Assembly (NCBI GenBank): GCA_027296045.1
Contig: JAPUJS010000103.1
Coordinates: forward strand, 1 to 9,131
DNA from: a bacterium
Lineage (GTDB): Bacteria; Latescibacterota; UBA2968
Direction: 5' to 3'
Length of the DNA: 9,131 nucleotides
Part shown: positions 1 to 6,910 of the stretch, one piece after another
Layout of the letters: each line of letters opens with the position of its first letter
Position numbering within the stretch: the stretch's first letter is position 1
Made by a program: the position numbers and the translations under genes
The notes under the pieces: generated by a model
What the model saw: the letters and a program-made list of their open reading frames with translations, nothing else
Told to the model about the DNA's origin: nothing
Databases searched by the model: none

Positions 1-185
1 CTCCTTTATTCCTTTCCTGATGACAAAAAACAACACTCCGTGTAACATGTGGTTTGTGCTTCAGTCGCTACGCTCCTTCGGCCTACGGCAACCCCGGCTC
101 CACCAATTGTCCCCACCCTACCCACGCCGGGATTCACAAACCACCGGACGTTACAGGCAAGCAGCGCAGAGAGGCCCAACCACCA

Positions 186-596
186 CTACCCAAAATACGC
201 GCACAACAAAACACCTATCCCACTTCTTTTGGATCGCGTGGGTGGCGGTGGCACCAAGTGCCCTGATGGGAGAGACACGATCGTGGGGAAGCCATGGCCA
301 GCGCGGTGTTCCGCGCCAACCCCGGACCTCGCGAGCCCCTTGCGTTCCGCCAAGTCCATACCTATAAAGATGCTCTTGAGGCAGATTCGTGGAAGTGCGA
401 TGGGCGGAGCCCGTGACGGCAGACCGACCCCGTCGATGGCTACGGGCTCGGTAAGTGCGGCAATGATTTTCATCTTACCACCACAAGCAGGGCATTCGGT
501 CACATCCACGCGGAAGACCCGAGCAAGGAGGTGGGACCAGGAGAGGCGGTAGACCGTTGGGGCCATAGGACTCGATGCGGGTCGCCGCATGCAGGG
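186..596 (-). pseudogene. IS91-family transposase, C-terminal fragment
   Basis: Read on the minus strand, the frame ending at 186 contains YRLSWSHLLARVF followed by RVDVTECPACGGKMKIIAAL, then GVGLPSRAPPIALP. This is the characteristic C-terminal block of IS91-type transposases: a Tyr-Arg-Leu-Ser-Trp motif, a CPxCGG zinc-knuckle-like motif (bases about 484-494), then a Gly-Leu-Pro plus Pro-rich tail. Compared with the family as I remember it, a few residues seem missing between TEPVAI and DGVGLP. The tail after about base 387 is not recognisable to me and may be divergent or out of frame. The N-terminal catalytic domain with the HUH and tyrosine motifs is absent. The same frame stays open upstream to 1058, but there it is only antisense to the aminopeptidase. 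The fragment is non-functional and marks past transposition or recombination. The family call is fairly secure; the limits are not. Confidence 0.6.
301..316. repeat. perfect hairpin, 6-bp GC arms
   Basis: GCGCGG, loop TGTT, CCGCGC forms a perfect inverted repeat inside the transposase tail. IS91-like elements carry hairpins near oriIS, but this one lies within the presumed reading frame, so it may be only a GC-rich coincidence. Confidence 0.35.
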
Positions 597-602
597 AGAC
601 GC

Positions 603-1232
603 GCCAAGCAAGCCTGGGAAGACATCAATGCTCTGGCTATCCAGGGCGTGCGTGAACCAGCATTCGTTCCTATCATCGCCGCGGGCAGGAACGCCGTGAG
701 CTTTCATTACAATGAGGCGGCAGGAACGGTCCGCGATGGCGACCTGGTCCTGACGGACGTTGGTGCGCACTGGAACAATTACCCATGCGATATCACCCGG
801 ACCTTTCCAGCCAACGGGAGATTCACCGCTCAGCAGAAGGAGATCTATTCGATGGCACTTAAGATAAACAAAGAAATGATGAGCATGATTGTCCCTGGAA
901 AAACAACCGTCGACGAGTTGATCGAACACTACCGCAGACGTGGCCCCGAAGAGCTTCTGGAAGCGGGATACATTTCCAGTCCGGAGGAAGGCAAATTTTG
1001 TATCGGGAATACCGGAAATCACCGCATTGGCCTCGATATTCACGAAGTGGCTAAGCATCGACGCGTCATTGAACCAAACATGGTCACGACAATCGAGCCG
1101 GGAATATACCTTGAAGATCTAGGGGTCGGTGTGCGCATCGAAGATAACATCTTGATCACAGAGGATGGTTATGAGGTCTTATCAAAAGATATCATTCGGG
1201 AAATAGATGATATCGAAGCGATGATGAACTAA
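603..1232 (+). pseudogene. M24 Xaa-Pro aminopeptidase, N-terminally truncated
   Basis: This is the C-terminal half of a metallopeptidase of the aminopeptidase P type, which removes the first residue from peptides with proline in second position. In the open frame starting at 531, homology begins only at about residue 25 (base 603); the first 24 residues read antisense through the transposase remnant. The pita-bread metal ligands are all present by comparison with E. coli PepP: Asp76 (VLTDVGAH), Asp87 (CDITRTFP), His164, Glu189 (TIEPGIYL) and Glu203 (VRIEDNIL). His59 (SFHYNE) and His171 (LDIHE) match PepP His243 and His361, but the PepP His350 position is Asn160 in NTGNH. The family is usually about 430-470 residues; the N-terminal domain and the first part of the catalytic domain are missing, and no Shine-Dalgarno precedes the ATG at 531. 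I infer a dead or partial gene. It fits functionally with the downstream prolyl peptidase. Confidence 0.75.
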
Positions 1233-1354
1233 TATACACATATTGCCCCGCAAATGCAGGATTCACCCGCACCCGAGTATAACAGATACAGCATACCATT
1301 TTCTTCAAAAATGTGAGAGACAATATACCGAATCAAGTCCTTAGGCAGATCCGT

Positions 1355-1360
1355 AGGGAG
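1355..1360 (+). promoter_or_regulatory. ribosome binding site for the S9 peptidase
   Basis: AGGGAG lies 7 bases before the ATG at 1368, but only 1 base before the in-frame TTG at 1362. The spacing therefore supports the ATG as the start. Confidence 0.6.
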
Positions 1361-1367
1361 ATTGAAA

Positions 1368-3584
1368 ATGAATGAACAAAACAGAGACATTGGTCAAGAA
1401 ATTCTTGCTGGGTTACAAGAAATCAAGCGTGGAGAAATGCAGGAGGGAGATTCGGCGCTCTTGAACCTTGACCGGATTTTCAATTCAAACGAATTTGTTA
1501 CAGAGTGGTTCCCGTCACCTAAATGGCTGGAAGATGGAACAGGGTACACCCTGCTTGAGCTACCAGACGCTGGCCAAGAGATTGTACAAATTGATGCAAA
1601 AACGGGCAGTAGGGAAACCCTTGCGACCTCCTCGCAGCTTATTCCTGCCGGAGAGACGGCACCGCTTCAGGTAAAAGAGTATTCATTATCCAAAGACTGC
1701 GTGAAGCTTCTTATCTTTACCAACACCAACCACTACTGGGTTTTAAACAGGTCCACGTGGAACCTACACAAACTGGGCAATGACTCCCAGTCTGGAACAT
1801 TGATGAACGCCGCGTTTTCACCGGACGGGCAAAAAGTTGCATATGTTTCTCAAAGTAATCTTTTTACAGAAAATCTTATATCCGGTCAGCGTATTCAATT
1901 AACCAAAGACGGCTCAGATATCACGATTAACGGCAATTTAGCCGGTCTATATTCCGGTTTAAACACCAGGGGATTTCGCTGGAGTCCAGACGGCAGCCAT
2001 ATTGCCTATGTGCAGTTTGATACAAAGGAAGTCAAAGATTTTTATCTCTTAAACAATACAGATTCCCTCTACTCAAAAATCATCCCTTTCCAGCATGTAA
2101 AACCCGGGGCCGTGCTTCCAGCCTGTCATGCAGGGTTTGTCAGTGCCTCGGGGGGCGAGACGATTTGGATAGATACGCTGGGAGATCCACGAAACCATTA
2201 TATCACTCAGTTGTGTTGGACTCCAGATTCCAAAAACGTAGTTATCCAACAGCTCAACCGAAGGCAAAATACGATAAACGTGATGTTTGTTGAGAGAAAT
2301 ACCGGATTGGTGCAAACTGTTTTGACTGATAGTGATGAAACCTGGCTTGAGCCTTACGATCTGCATTGGATCAAGGGCGGAAAAGAATTCACATGGATCA
2401 GCGAGAGAGATGGCTGGCGTCATGTTTACCTGGCTTCTAGAGAGGGTGGGGCTTTAAAGCTACTAACCGACGGTTCATTTGATGTATTGAATATCCAGGC
2501 AATTGATGAAAATAGAGGTTGGCTGTATTATATTGCTTCGCCAGAGAATCCTACTCAGCGTTATCTTTACCGCGTTGGGCTTGATGGAAGCAGTACACCC
2601 GTTAGAGTGACTCCCCAAGACTTGGAAGGCACACATGGATATCTGATGCCGCTGGATTCCCAGTGGGCTTTTCACACATACTCAACCTTCGATACACCGC
2701 CTGTGGTACATTTAATAAAGTTGCACAGCCATGAAATTGTGCGAAAACTTGTGGACAACTCGCAGCTTCTGGAAAAACTTAAACCGCTGAAACGCCAGCC
2801 AACAGAATTTTTCCGCGTTAATATTGGGGAGGGTGTAGAGCTGGATGGCTGGTGTATGAAACCCGCAGATTTTGATCCAGAGAAACGATATCCAGTCCTG
2901 TTCCACGTTTACGGAATGCCGGCTAATCAAACAGTGCTCGACCAATGGAACGGCTTTCGGTACCTGTGGCACCTCATGCTTACCCAGCTCGGTTATATCG
3001 TCATGAGCCTTGATAACCGCGGGACACCCGCCCCTCGTGGACGTGCTTGGCGGAAAATAATCTACAGAAAACATGGTATCCTGCCGGCAGCAGATCAAGC
3101 GACAGCTGTCCGTACATTGATCGCTCAAAGACCCTATGTAGATGCAGAGAGAATCGGAGTATACGGCTGGAGTGGCGGCGGCTGTGTCAGCCTGCACCTC
3201 ATTTTCCAGTACCCCGATTTGTATAAGGTGGCTATGCCCGGTGCCGGGCTCAGCCATCATAAATTCTACACAGCGAGTTTCACAGAACGTTTCCTGGGAT
3301 TGCCTCAAGATAATCCTGAGGATTATGAAAACACAGCGCCACTTAACATGGTCGAGAATTTGAAAGGCGATCTGCTGCTGATTCACGGTACAGGCGACAA
3401 TAATGTCCATTACCAAAGCACGGAAGCTCTAATTGAGAAGCTTGTTAATTTGAACAAACGATTTACAATGATGGCATATCCAAATGGTTCCCATGGTTTG
3501 GGGAGTTCTCGTGCAACTCAACGCCATCTCTATGACCTATATACCGGGTATTTAAGTCAGAATTTGCCTGCCGGTCCAAGGTAA
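1368..3584 (+). CDS. S9B prolyl oligopeptidase family peptidase (dipeptidyl-peptidase-IV-like)
   Basis: A 738-residue serine peptidase of the DPP-IV family, which classically removes Xaa-Pro dipeptides from peptide N-termini. An N-terminal eight-bladed-propeller-type domain (about residues 30-470) contains repeated WSPDG/WTPDS-like strands and the ISERDGWRHVYL segment. The alpha/beta-hydrolase domain follows (about 475-730). The catalytic triad is Ser602 in GWSGGG, Asp677 in GTGDNN and His709 in NGSHGL. Tyr515 in HVYGMP matches the oxyanion Tyr547 of human DPP4. The family insert FTERFLGLPQ is also present. The double-Glu motif that anchors the substrate amino group is not recognisable: the expected place before RGFRWSPDG reads LAGLYSGLNT. 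No signal peptide is visible, unlike many bacterial relatives, which suggests a cytoplasmic enzyme. It starts 135 bases after the truncated aminopeptidase and ends 48 bases before the dehydratase gene. Family assignment is firm; exact specificity is open. Confidence 0.92.
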   Translation: MNEQNRDIGQEILAGLQEIKRGEMQEGDSALLNLDRIFNSNEFVTEWFPSPKWLEDGTGYTLLELPDAGQEIVQIDAKTGSRETLATSSQLIPAGETAPLQVKEYSLSKDCVKLLIFTNTNHYWVLNRSTWNLHKLGNDSQSGTLMNAAFSPDGQKVAYVSQSNLFTENLISGQRIQLTKDGSDITINGNLAGLYSGLNTRGFRWSPDGSHIAYVQFDTKEVKDFYLLNNTDSLYSKIIPFQHVKPGAVLPACHAGFVSASGGETIWIDTLGDPRNHYITQLCWTPDSKNVVIQQLNRRQNTINVMFVERNTGLVQTVLTDSDETWLEPYDLHWIKGGKEFTWISERDGWRHVYLASREGGALKLLTDGSFDVLNIQAIDENRGWLYYIASPENPTQRYLYRVGLDGSSTPVRVTPQDLEGTHGYLMPLDSQWAFHTYSTFDTPPVVHLIKLHSHEIVRKLVDNSQLLEKLKPLKRQPTEFFRVNIGEGVELDGWCMKPADFDPEKRYPVLFHVYGMPANQTVLDQWNGFRYLWHLMLTQLGYIVMSLDNRGTPAPRGRAWRKIIYRKHGILPAADQATAVRTLIAQRPYVDAERIGVYGWSGGGCVSLHLIFQYPDLYKVAMPGAGLSHHKFYTASFTERFLGLPQDNPEDYENTAPLNMVENLKGDLLLIHGTGDNNVHYQSTEALIEKLVNLNKRFTMMAYPNGSHGLGSSRATQRHLYDLYTGYLSQNLPAGPR

Positions 3585-3632
3585 GTCAATAGTGCGGATT
3601 TTGCGGACCAACTAATCATTGGAGACACCAAA

Positions 3633-4676
3633 ATGACTGTGGGATTGGAAAGCGCTGTTGAGATTGTCGGCTGTCATGCCGAAGGAGAAGTAGGGGACGT
3701 CATTATTCGCGGAGTAGAGCCGCCACCCGGTGAGTCCATCTGGGAGCAGGCAATGTGGATTGCGAATGATCAGTCACTACGTAATTTTGTATTGAATGAA
3801 CCGCGTGGCGGTGTGTTTCGTCACGTGAATTTGCTGGTGCCGGCAAAAGATCCCAGCGCGACCATGGGATTTATCATTATGGAGCCGGAAGACACGCCAC
3901 CGATGTCCGGCTCGAATTCGATCTGTGTTTCAACCGTTCTGCTGGAGACCGGAATGATACCCATGCGTGAACCTGAAACCCGATTCACCCTGGAAGCGCC
4001 GGGTGGCCTCGTTGAAGTCTCCGCGCAATGTTGTGACGGCAAGGCACAACGAATTACCGTAAAAAATGTACCGTCCTTTGCTGATCGGCTCGACGCACAT
4101 TTGGAAGTTGAAGGCATCGGAACCCTGAAAGTGGACACGGCTTACGGTGGAGATACGTTCGTCATCGTCGACTCGGTGAGCGCAGGATTTGAAATTACGC
4201 CCGATGAAGCCCGTGACATTTGCGTTGCCGGAATGAGAATCACCGTCGCGGCGAACGAGCAGCTTGGATTTCGGCATCCGGGCAACGCCGACATTTCGCG
4301 CATTTCATTTTGTCAGTTTGCGAAGCCCGTATTTGAGGAGGCAGGTCAGCAAATCGGTAAAAACGCCGTAGTGGTACGCCCCGGCAAAGTAGATCGTTCC
4401 CCGACAGGCACCGGATTATCGGCTCGATTGGCGGTGATGCATGCGAAGGGTGAGGCGAGTTTGGGGGATACTTTGTTGGCCCGTTCCATTATCGATTCCG
4501 AGTTCCTCGGGCGCATTGAGGAAGAGCTTTCGATAGGCAGTACAAGAGCGATTCGCCCATCTATATCGGGTCGCGCTTGGCTTAACGGCAGGCGTCAATT
4601 GACTCTTGATCCGCAAGATCCCTGGCCGGAAGGCTACCGATTAAGCGATACCTGGCCAAAAATGCCGCAATGCTGA
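3633..4676 (+). CDS. proline racemase superfamily protein, probable trans-3-hydroxy-L-proline dehydratase
   Basis: A 347-residue protein covering the whole proline racemase fold. Signatures in order are GCHAEGEVGDVI near the N-terminus, PRGG at 57-60, the first active-site loop PPMSGSNSICV (89-99), KVDTAYGGDTFVIVD (166-180), ANEQLGFRHP, the second loop DRSPTGTGLSA (254-264), and SISGRAWLNG near the C-terminus. True proline racemases and 4-hydroxyproline epimerases have Cys in both loops; here they are Ser92 and Thr258. Thr at the second site is known from trans-3-hydroxy-L-proline dehydratases (human L3HYPDH has Cys104/Thr273), which convert the substrate to delta1-pyrroline-2-carboxylate. 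I therefore favour dehydratase over racemase; the Ser/Thr pair leaves the substrate uncertain. The start is supported by GGAG at 3621-3624, 8 bases upstream. It follows the prolyl peptidase by 48 bases and probably shares its transcript. No leader peptide is visible. Confidence 0.87.
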   Translation: MTVGLESAVEIVGCHAEGEVGDVIIRGVEPPPGESIWEQAMWIANDQSLRNFVLNEPRGGVFRHVNLLVPAKDPSATMGFIIMEPEDTPPMSGSNSICVSTVLLETGMIPMREPETRFTLEAPGGLVEVSAQCCDGKAQRITVKNVPSFADRLDAHLEVEGIGTLKVDTAYGGDTFVIVDSVSAGFEITPDEARDICVAGMRITVAANEQLGFRHPGNADISRISFCQFAKPVFEEAGQQIGKNAVVVRPGKVDRSPTGTGLSARLAVMHAKGEASLGDTLLARSIIDSEFLGRIEEELSIGSTRAIRPSISGRAWLNGRRQLTLDPQDPWPEGYRLSDTWPKMPQC

Positions 4677-5053
4677 TCTTACTGGCAGCCAATTGAGTCG
4701 GTATCACGACAGAACACGTCTCAGAGAGGATGACTGTGTGGTCCTTCGCGCGATGTAACATCTATTCTTGATGAAACACGGGAAAATATCAGAATCTACG
4801 AAAGTAGCCGGTCAACAGGTAAAGTCGGTCGAAGAGAGGTCAAGCTTTCGATGCCAATTGAGAAAGGGTTTATACCTTACCGTTACAGGCGAATCGCCAT
4901 AGAGAAAAGATGCCGATGACGTGCGCTCAACAACTGCCCCGCATAGGGCTTCGCCGCGAAAGGGGCGCGCTGCCAGCATTTAACACCGTGTGCCCGAATC
5001 CCCCCAGACCACCCAGACCCTCACATGGCCGCGAGTGAATCGTTGGGCTGAGT

Positions 5054-5254
5054 ATGAAAAACACGGATCTCTTCGTTATAGACAATAGGGATGAGATGTA
5101 GATCCCCGCAAGAAAGATATTCGCTGAACGGGCTGACGATCTGCGGCCAGAGGTCCGCGAGATCTTCGAGCGATGGATCGAGAGATCGTCCATGTTTGTA
5201 CCCATCGAATTGCCGGAAGTGGCGGAGCAAGCGTTAATGACAGCGATCGACTGA
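5054..5254 (+). pseudogene. possible broken small reading frame of unknown function
   Basis: From the ATG at 5054 the frame reads MKNTDLFVIDNRDEM, then a TAG at 5099-5101, then 50 further codons to a TGA at 5252-5254. The downstream part includes KIFAERADDLRPEVREIFER and has the charged, helical composition of real protein, unlike the surrounding sequence. I do not recognise the family. There is no Shine-Dalgarno at 5054 and no good start after the TAG, so a decayed fragment is the simplest reading. It could also be chance. Confidence 0.25.
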
Positions 5255-5315
5255 CCGCCAGTGGCGTTGGGATAAGCATAGGCCCCCCTGAGCAAAATAT
5301 CTATTCAACATGGGT

Positions 5316-5341
5316 TCCCGCGAGATGATCATCTGGCGGGA
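5316..5341. repeat. 26-bp near-perfect palindrome
   Basis: Arms TCCCGC (5316-5321) and GCGGGA (5336-5341) flank a perfect 12-bp palindrome AGATGATCATCT (5323-5334). Only the pair 5322/5335 (G opposite G) is mismatched. TTTCTATTTC follows at once, so in RNA it could act as a weak intrinsic terminator. As DNA it has the symmetry of a dimeric regulator's operator. It lies about 310 bases before the enolase-superfamily gene. Confidence 0.5.
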
Positions 5342-5410
5342 TTTCTATTTCGCCTATTGCTGAGGACATATCGAGATGGCAAGGGCACCATTCCAAGTCA
5401 TGCAAAATAT

Positions 5411-5439
5411 TTGCGTTGATTTCTATATAAATTTATATT
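5411..5439 (+). promoter_or_regulatory. candidate sigma70-type promoter in an AT-rich island
   Basis: TTGCGT (5411-5416) and TATATT (5434-5439) are 17 bases apart, inside a stretch that is much richer in A and T than the rest of the window (about 5395-5460). The -10 matches consensus at five of six positions and the -35 at three. It would drive the operon starting at 5654 with a leader of roughly 200 bases. The prediction is weak because AT-rich DNA gives such matches by chance. Confidence 0.3.
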
Positions 5440-5466
5440 TATCAATTATTTATGAAAATAGATTCG

Positions 5467-5486
5467 TTTTCTATGCGCGTAGAAAA
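5467..5486. promoter_or_regulatory. 20-bp inverted repeat, possible operator
   Basis: TTTTCTA and TAGAAAA are perfect 7-base arms around the spacer TGCGCG. It lies just downstream of the candidate promoter, a usual place for a repressor site. No regulator gene is present in the window. Confidence 0.35.
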
Positions 5487-5493
5487 TGGACCT

Positions 5494-5509
5494 ATCACGA
5501 CATTGTGAT
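5494..5509. promoter_or_regulatory. 16-bp inverted repeat ATCAC-N6-GTGAT
   Basis: ATCAC (5494-5498) and GTGAT (5505-5509) are perfect arms with a six-base spacer. The geometry resembles operators of dimeric helix-turn-helix regulators. The half-site order is inverted relative to the CRP consensus TGTGA-N6-TCACA, so I do not call it a CRP site. Confidence 0.3.
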
Positions 5510-5653
5510 CTGAAATGGGTATTAGATGATCACTTGACCGCACTATAGATAAGGCCCTTTATTCCTCCTATACGTCAGATGTGTCGTACAACTTTTAAAC
5601 AGGAGCAGTGAGGCGAGACCAACTAGCGAGGTGCCAGCTCGGAGGGTGTTCCC

Positions 5654-6802
5654 ATGAAGATTACGAACATAGAAGTGATTACGTTTAGAACAACGGCCCG
5701 GTCGCGGCCAAGTAAGTGGGGCTACGGGGTGTGGGGAGACGAGGAGTTTGAATCGGCGCGGTCGATTACAAAGGTTTCCACCGATGAAGGGCTGGAGGGG
5801 TACATGATGGGCGGCGACCGGCAGTATATTGAGGGACCGATCAAGCGGATGCTGGTGGGCGAAGATCCTCTGGCGCGGGAAACGATCTGGAACTGGATGG
5901 ATCAGCTCTGTACGTTCGGACACAGTTTGCCCGAACACGTAATGGGGAGCGTAGATTGCGCGCTCTGGGATTTGTTCGGGCGGATGGTGGAGTTGCCTGT
6001 ACACAGAATTCTGGGCGGAGCCCGCGAAAGGGTGAAGGCCTATGCCAGTACGTATCCGAATATAGGCAAGCCGGAGGACTATGCCGAACATGCCCTGGTC
6101 TGCAAGGAACAGGGGTACAAAGCATATAAAGTGCATGCCTATATCTGTTGGAATCCGCACACCTGGGCGCCGGCACCGCAGGTTCCGGGGTTTCCCAAAG
6201 AGGATGTGGCGGTGTGTAAGGCTGTGCGGGAGGCGGTGGGCGACGATATGGTGTTGATGCTGGATCCGTTCGGTGTGTATACCCTGGAGCAATCTCTGTG
6301 GGTGGGGCGAGAGCTGGAGAAGCTGGGGTATTACTGGTTGGAGCATCCGATGGTGGAAACACGGATGGCACCCTACAGGCGGTTGACCCGAGAGCTGGAT
6401 ATTGCGATATTGGCACCCGAACACGTTCCCGGTGGGGTGTTCACGCGGGCCGAATGGGTGCTTCAAGGCGCATCGGATATGTTGCGGATCGACCACAATT
6501 ACGGCGGTATTACCGGGGCTTACAAGATGGTGAATGTGGCGCAGGTGTTCGGGATTCAGTGCGAGATGCACGGGGGCGGATGGGCAAATAGCCAGATTTT
6601 AGGGGCTACGACAGAGGCGACCTGCGAGTATTTCGAGCGCGGGCTGTTGCGCCCGGATTTCGATTATGAAACGCCGCCGCCTTATCTGGAGTCTATTGTG
6701 GATCCGATGGATGAGGATGGGAATGTGATATTGCCGCAAACGCCGGGATTGGGGTTTGCGTTCAACTGGGATTATATCAACGATAATTTGATTGAGACTT
6801 GA
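5654..6802 (+). CDS. enolase superfamily protein (mandelate racemase/muconate lactonizing type), probable sugar-acid dehydratase
   Basis: A 382-residue enolase-superfamily enzyme. The N-terminal capping domain (about 1-125) contains GSVDCALWDLFGR. The TIM barrel follows with the mandelate-racemase residue set: Lys159 and His161 in KVH at the end of the second strand, metal ligands Asp204 (LMLDPFG), Glu230 (WLEHPM) and Glu256 (APEHVPGG), then Asp280 (LRIDHNYGG) and His306 (EMHGGG) as the His-Asp dyad. Such enzymes take a proton alpha to a carboxylate; members of this subgroup usually dehydrate or epimerise aldonic or uronic acids. KxH replaces the KxK of mandelate racemase, so it is not a mandelate racemase in the strict sense. 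The substrate cannot be read from sequence. The start is fixed by GGAGG at 5641-5645, 8 bases before the ATG. It is the first gene of the right-hand cluster, 108 bases before the dioxygenase. No signal peptide is visible. Confidence 0.92.
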   Translation: MKITNIEVITFRTTARSRPSKWGYGVWGDEEFESARSITKVSTDEGLEGYMMGGDRQYIEGPIKRMLVGEDPLARETIWNWMDQLCTFGHSLPEHVMGSVDCALWDLFGRMVELPVHRILGGARERVKAYASTYPNIGKPEDYAEHALVCKEQGYKAYKVHAYICWNPHTWAPAPQVPGFPKEDVAVCKAVREAVGDDMVLMLDPFGVYTLEQSLWVGRELEKLGYYWLEHPMVETRMAPYRRLTRELDIAILAPEHVPGGVFTRAEWVLQGASDMLRIDHNYGGITGAYKMVNVAQVFGIQCEMHGGGWANSQILGATTEATCEYFERGLLRPDFDYETPPPYLESIVDPMDEDGNVILPQTPGLGFAFNWDYINDNLIET

Positions 6803-6910
6803 ATGGTGGTATGAACAGGCGATTGCAAATAATCGTCTCAAAGTCACAGGAAGGAAATCTGAATCGGCCTTACGCCCATAACTGACGCTATTAAACAGGA
6901 GGATATCACG

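Larger units (their letters stand above)
1..600 (-). mobile_element. remnant of an IS91-like insertion sequence (3' part)
   Basis: The leftmost 600 bases appear to be the tail of an IS91-type (Y2/HUH rolling-circle) element lying on the minus strand. The only strong evidence is the transposase C-terminal coding segment at about 387-560. Bases 1-185 lie beyond the transposase stop and contain no gene; they would hold the oriIS end if the element continues to the left, but I cannot identify a terminal sequence. A direct CTACG repeat lies in the segment at 68-86. The right boundary at about 595-605 falls inside transposase coding sequence, not at a natural element end, so this is a truncated copy fused to the aminopeptidase fragment. 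Both outer limits are estimates. Confidence 0.45.
4677..5653. other. 977-base region without a convincing intact gene
   Basis: No frame on either strand here gives a recognisable protein. Antisense frames of up to 122 codons at 4927-5295 have odd composition and no ribosome binding site. The left half (4677-5050) shows nothing clear; a 43-codon frame at 4771-4902 lacks a Shine-Dalgarno. A degenerate coding-like stretch lies at 5054-5254. The right third is regulatory-looking: a 26-bp near-palindrome, an AT-rich island at about 5395-5460 and two further inverted repeats before the enolase-superfamily gene. The region separates the proline-type cluster from the sugar-type cluster and is probably decayed DNA plus the promoter of the second operon. 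Confidence 0.6.

Noticed and set aside
531..602. ATG at 531 as a genuine aminopeptidase start
   Set aside because: The first 24 codons are antisense to the transposase motif and there is no Shine-Dalgarno; homology starts at about 603.
597..1058. Extension of the minus-strand transposase frame upstream to 1058
   Set aside because: This part is exactly antisense to the M24 catalytic motifs and shows no transposase-like motif.
1362..1367. TTG at 1362 as the S9 peptidase start
   Set aside because: AGGGAG ends 1 base before it; the ATG at 1368 has proper spacing.
2712..3416. 234-codon minus-strand frame
   Set aside because: It is antisense to the S9 catalytic domain and has no recognisable motif or ribosome site.
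3633..4676. Naming the protein proline racemase
   Set aside because: Both catalytic Cys residues are replaced (Ser92, Thr258).
4771..4902. 43-codon frame MKHGKISESTKVAGQQ...
   Set aside because: It has no ribosome binding site and only a vague resemblance to integrase N-termini; not enough to annotate.
4927..5295. 122-codon minus-strand frame in the gap
   Set aside because: Low-complexity Ser/Gly/Arg composition, no family resemblance and no ribosome site; the plus-strand reading looks more protein-like.
5494..5509. CRP/FNR binding site
   Set aside because: The half-sites are in the opposite order to the TGTGA-N6-TCACA consensus.
5608..5685. Short GTG ORF overlapping the enolase-gene start
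   Set aside because: The AGGAG lies only 2 bases before the GTG and the frame has no coding character.
5543..6571. 342-codon minus-strand frame
   Set aside because: It is antisense to the enolase-superfamily gene; its His/Pro/Arg-rich composition is typical of a shadow of a GC-rich gene.
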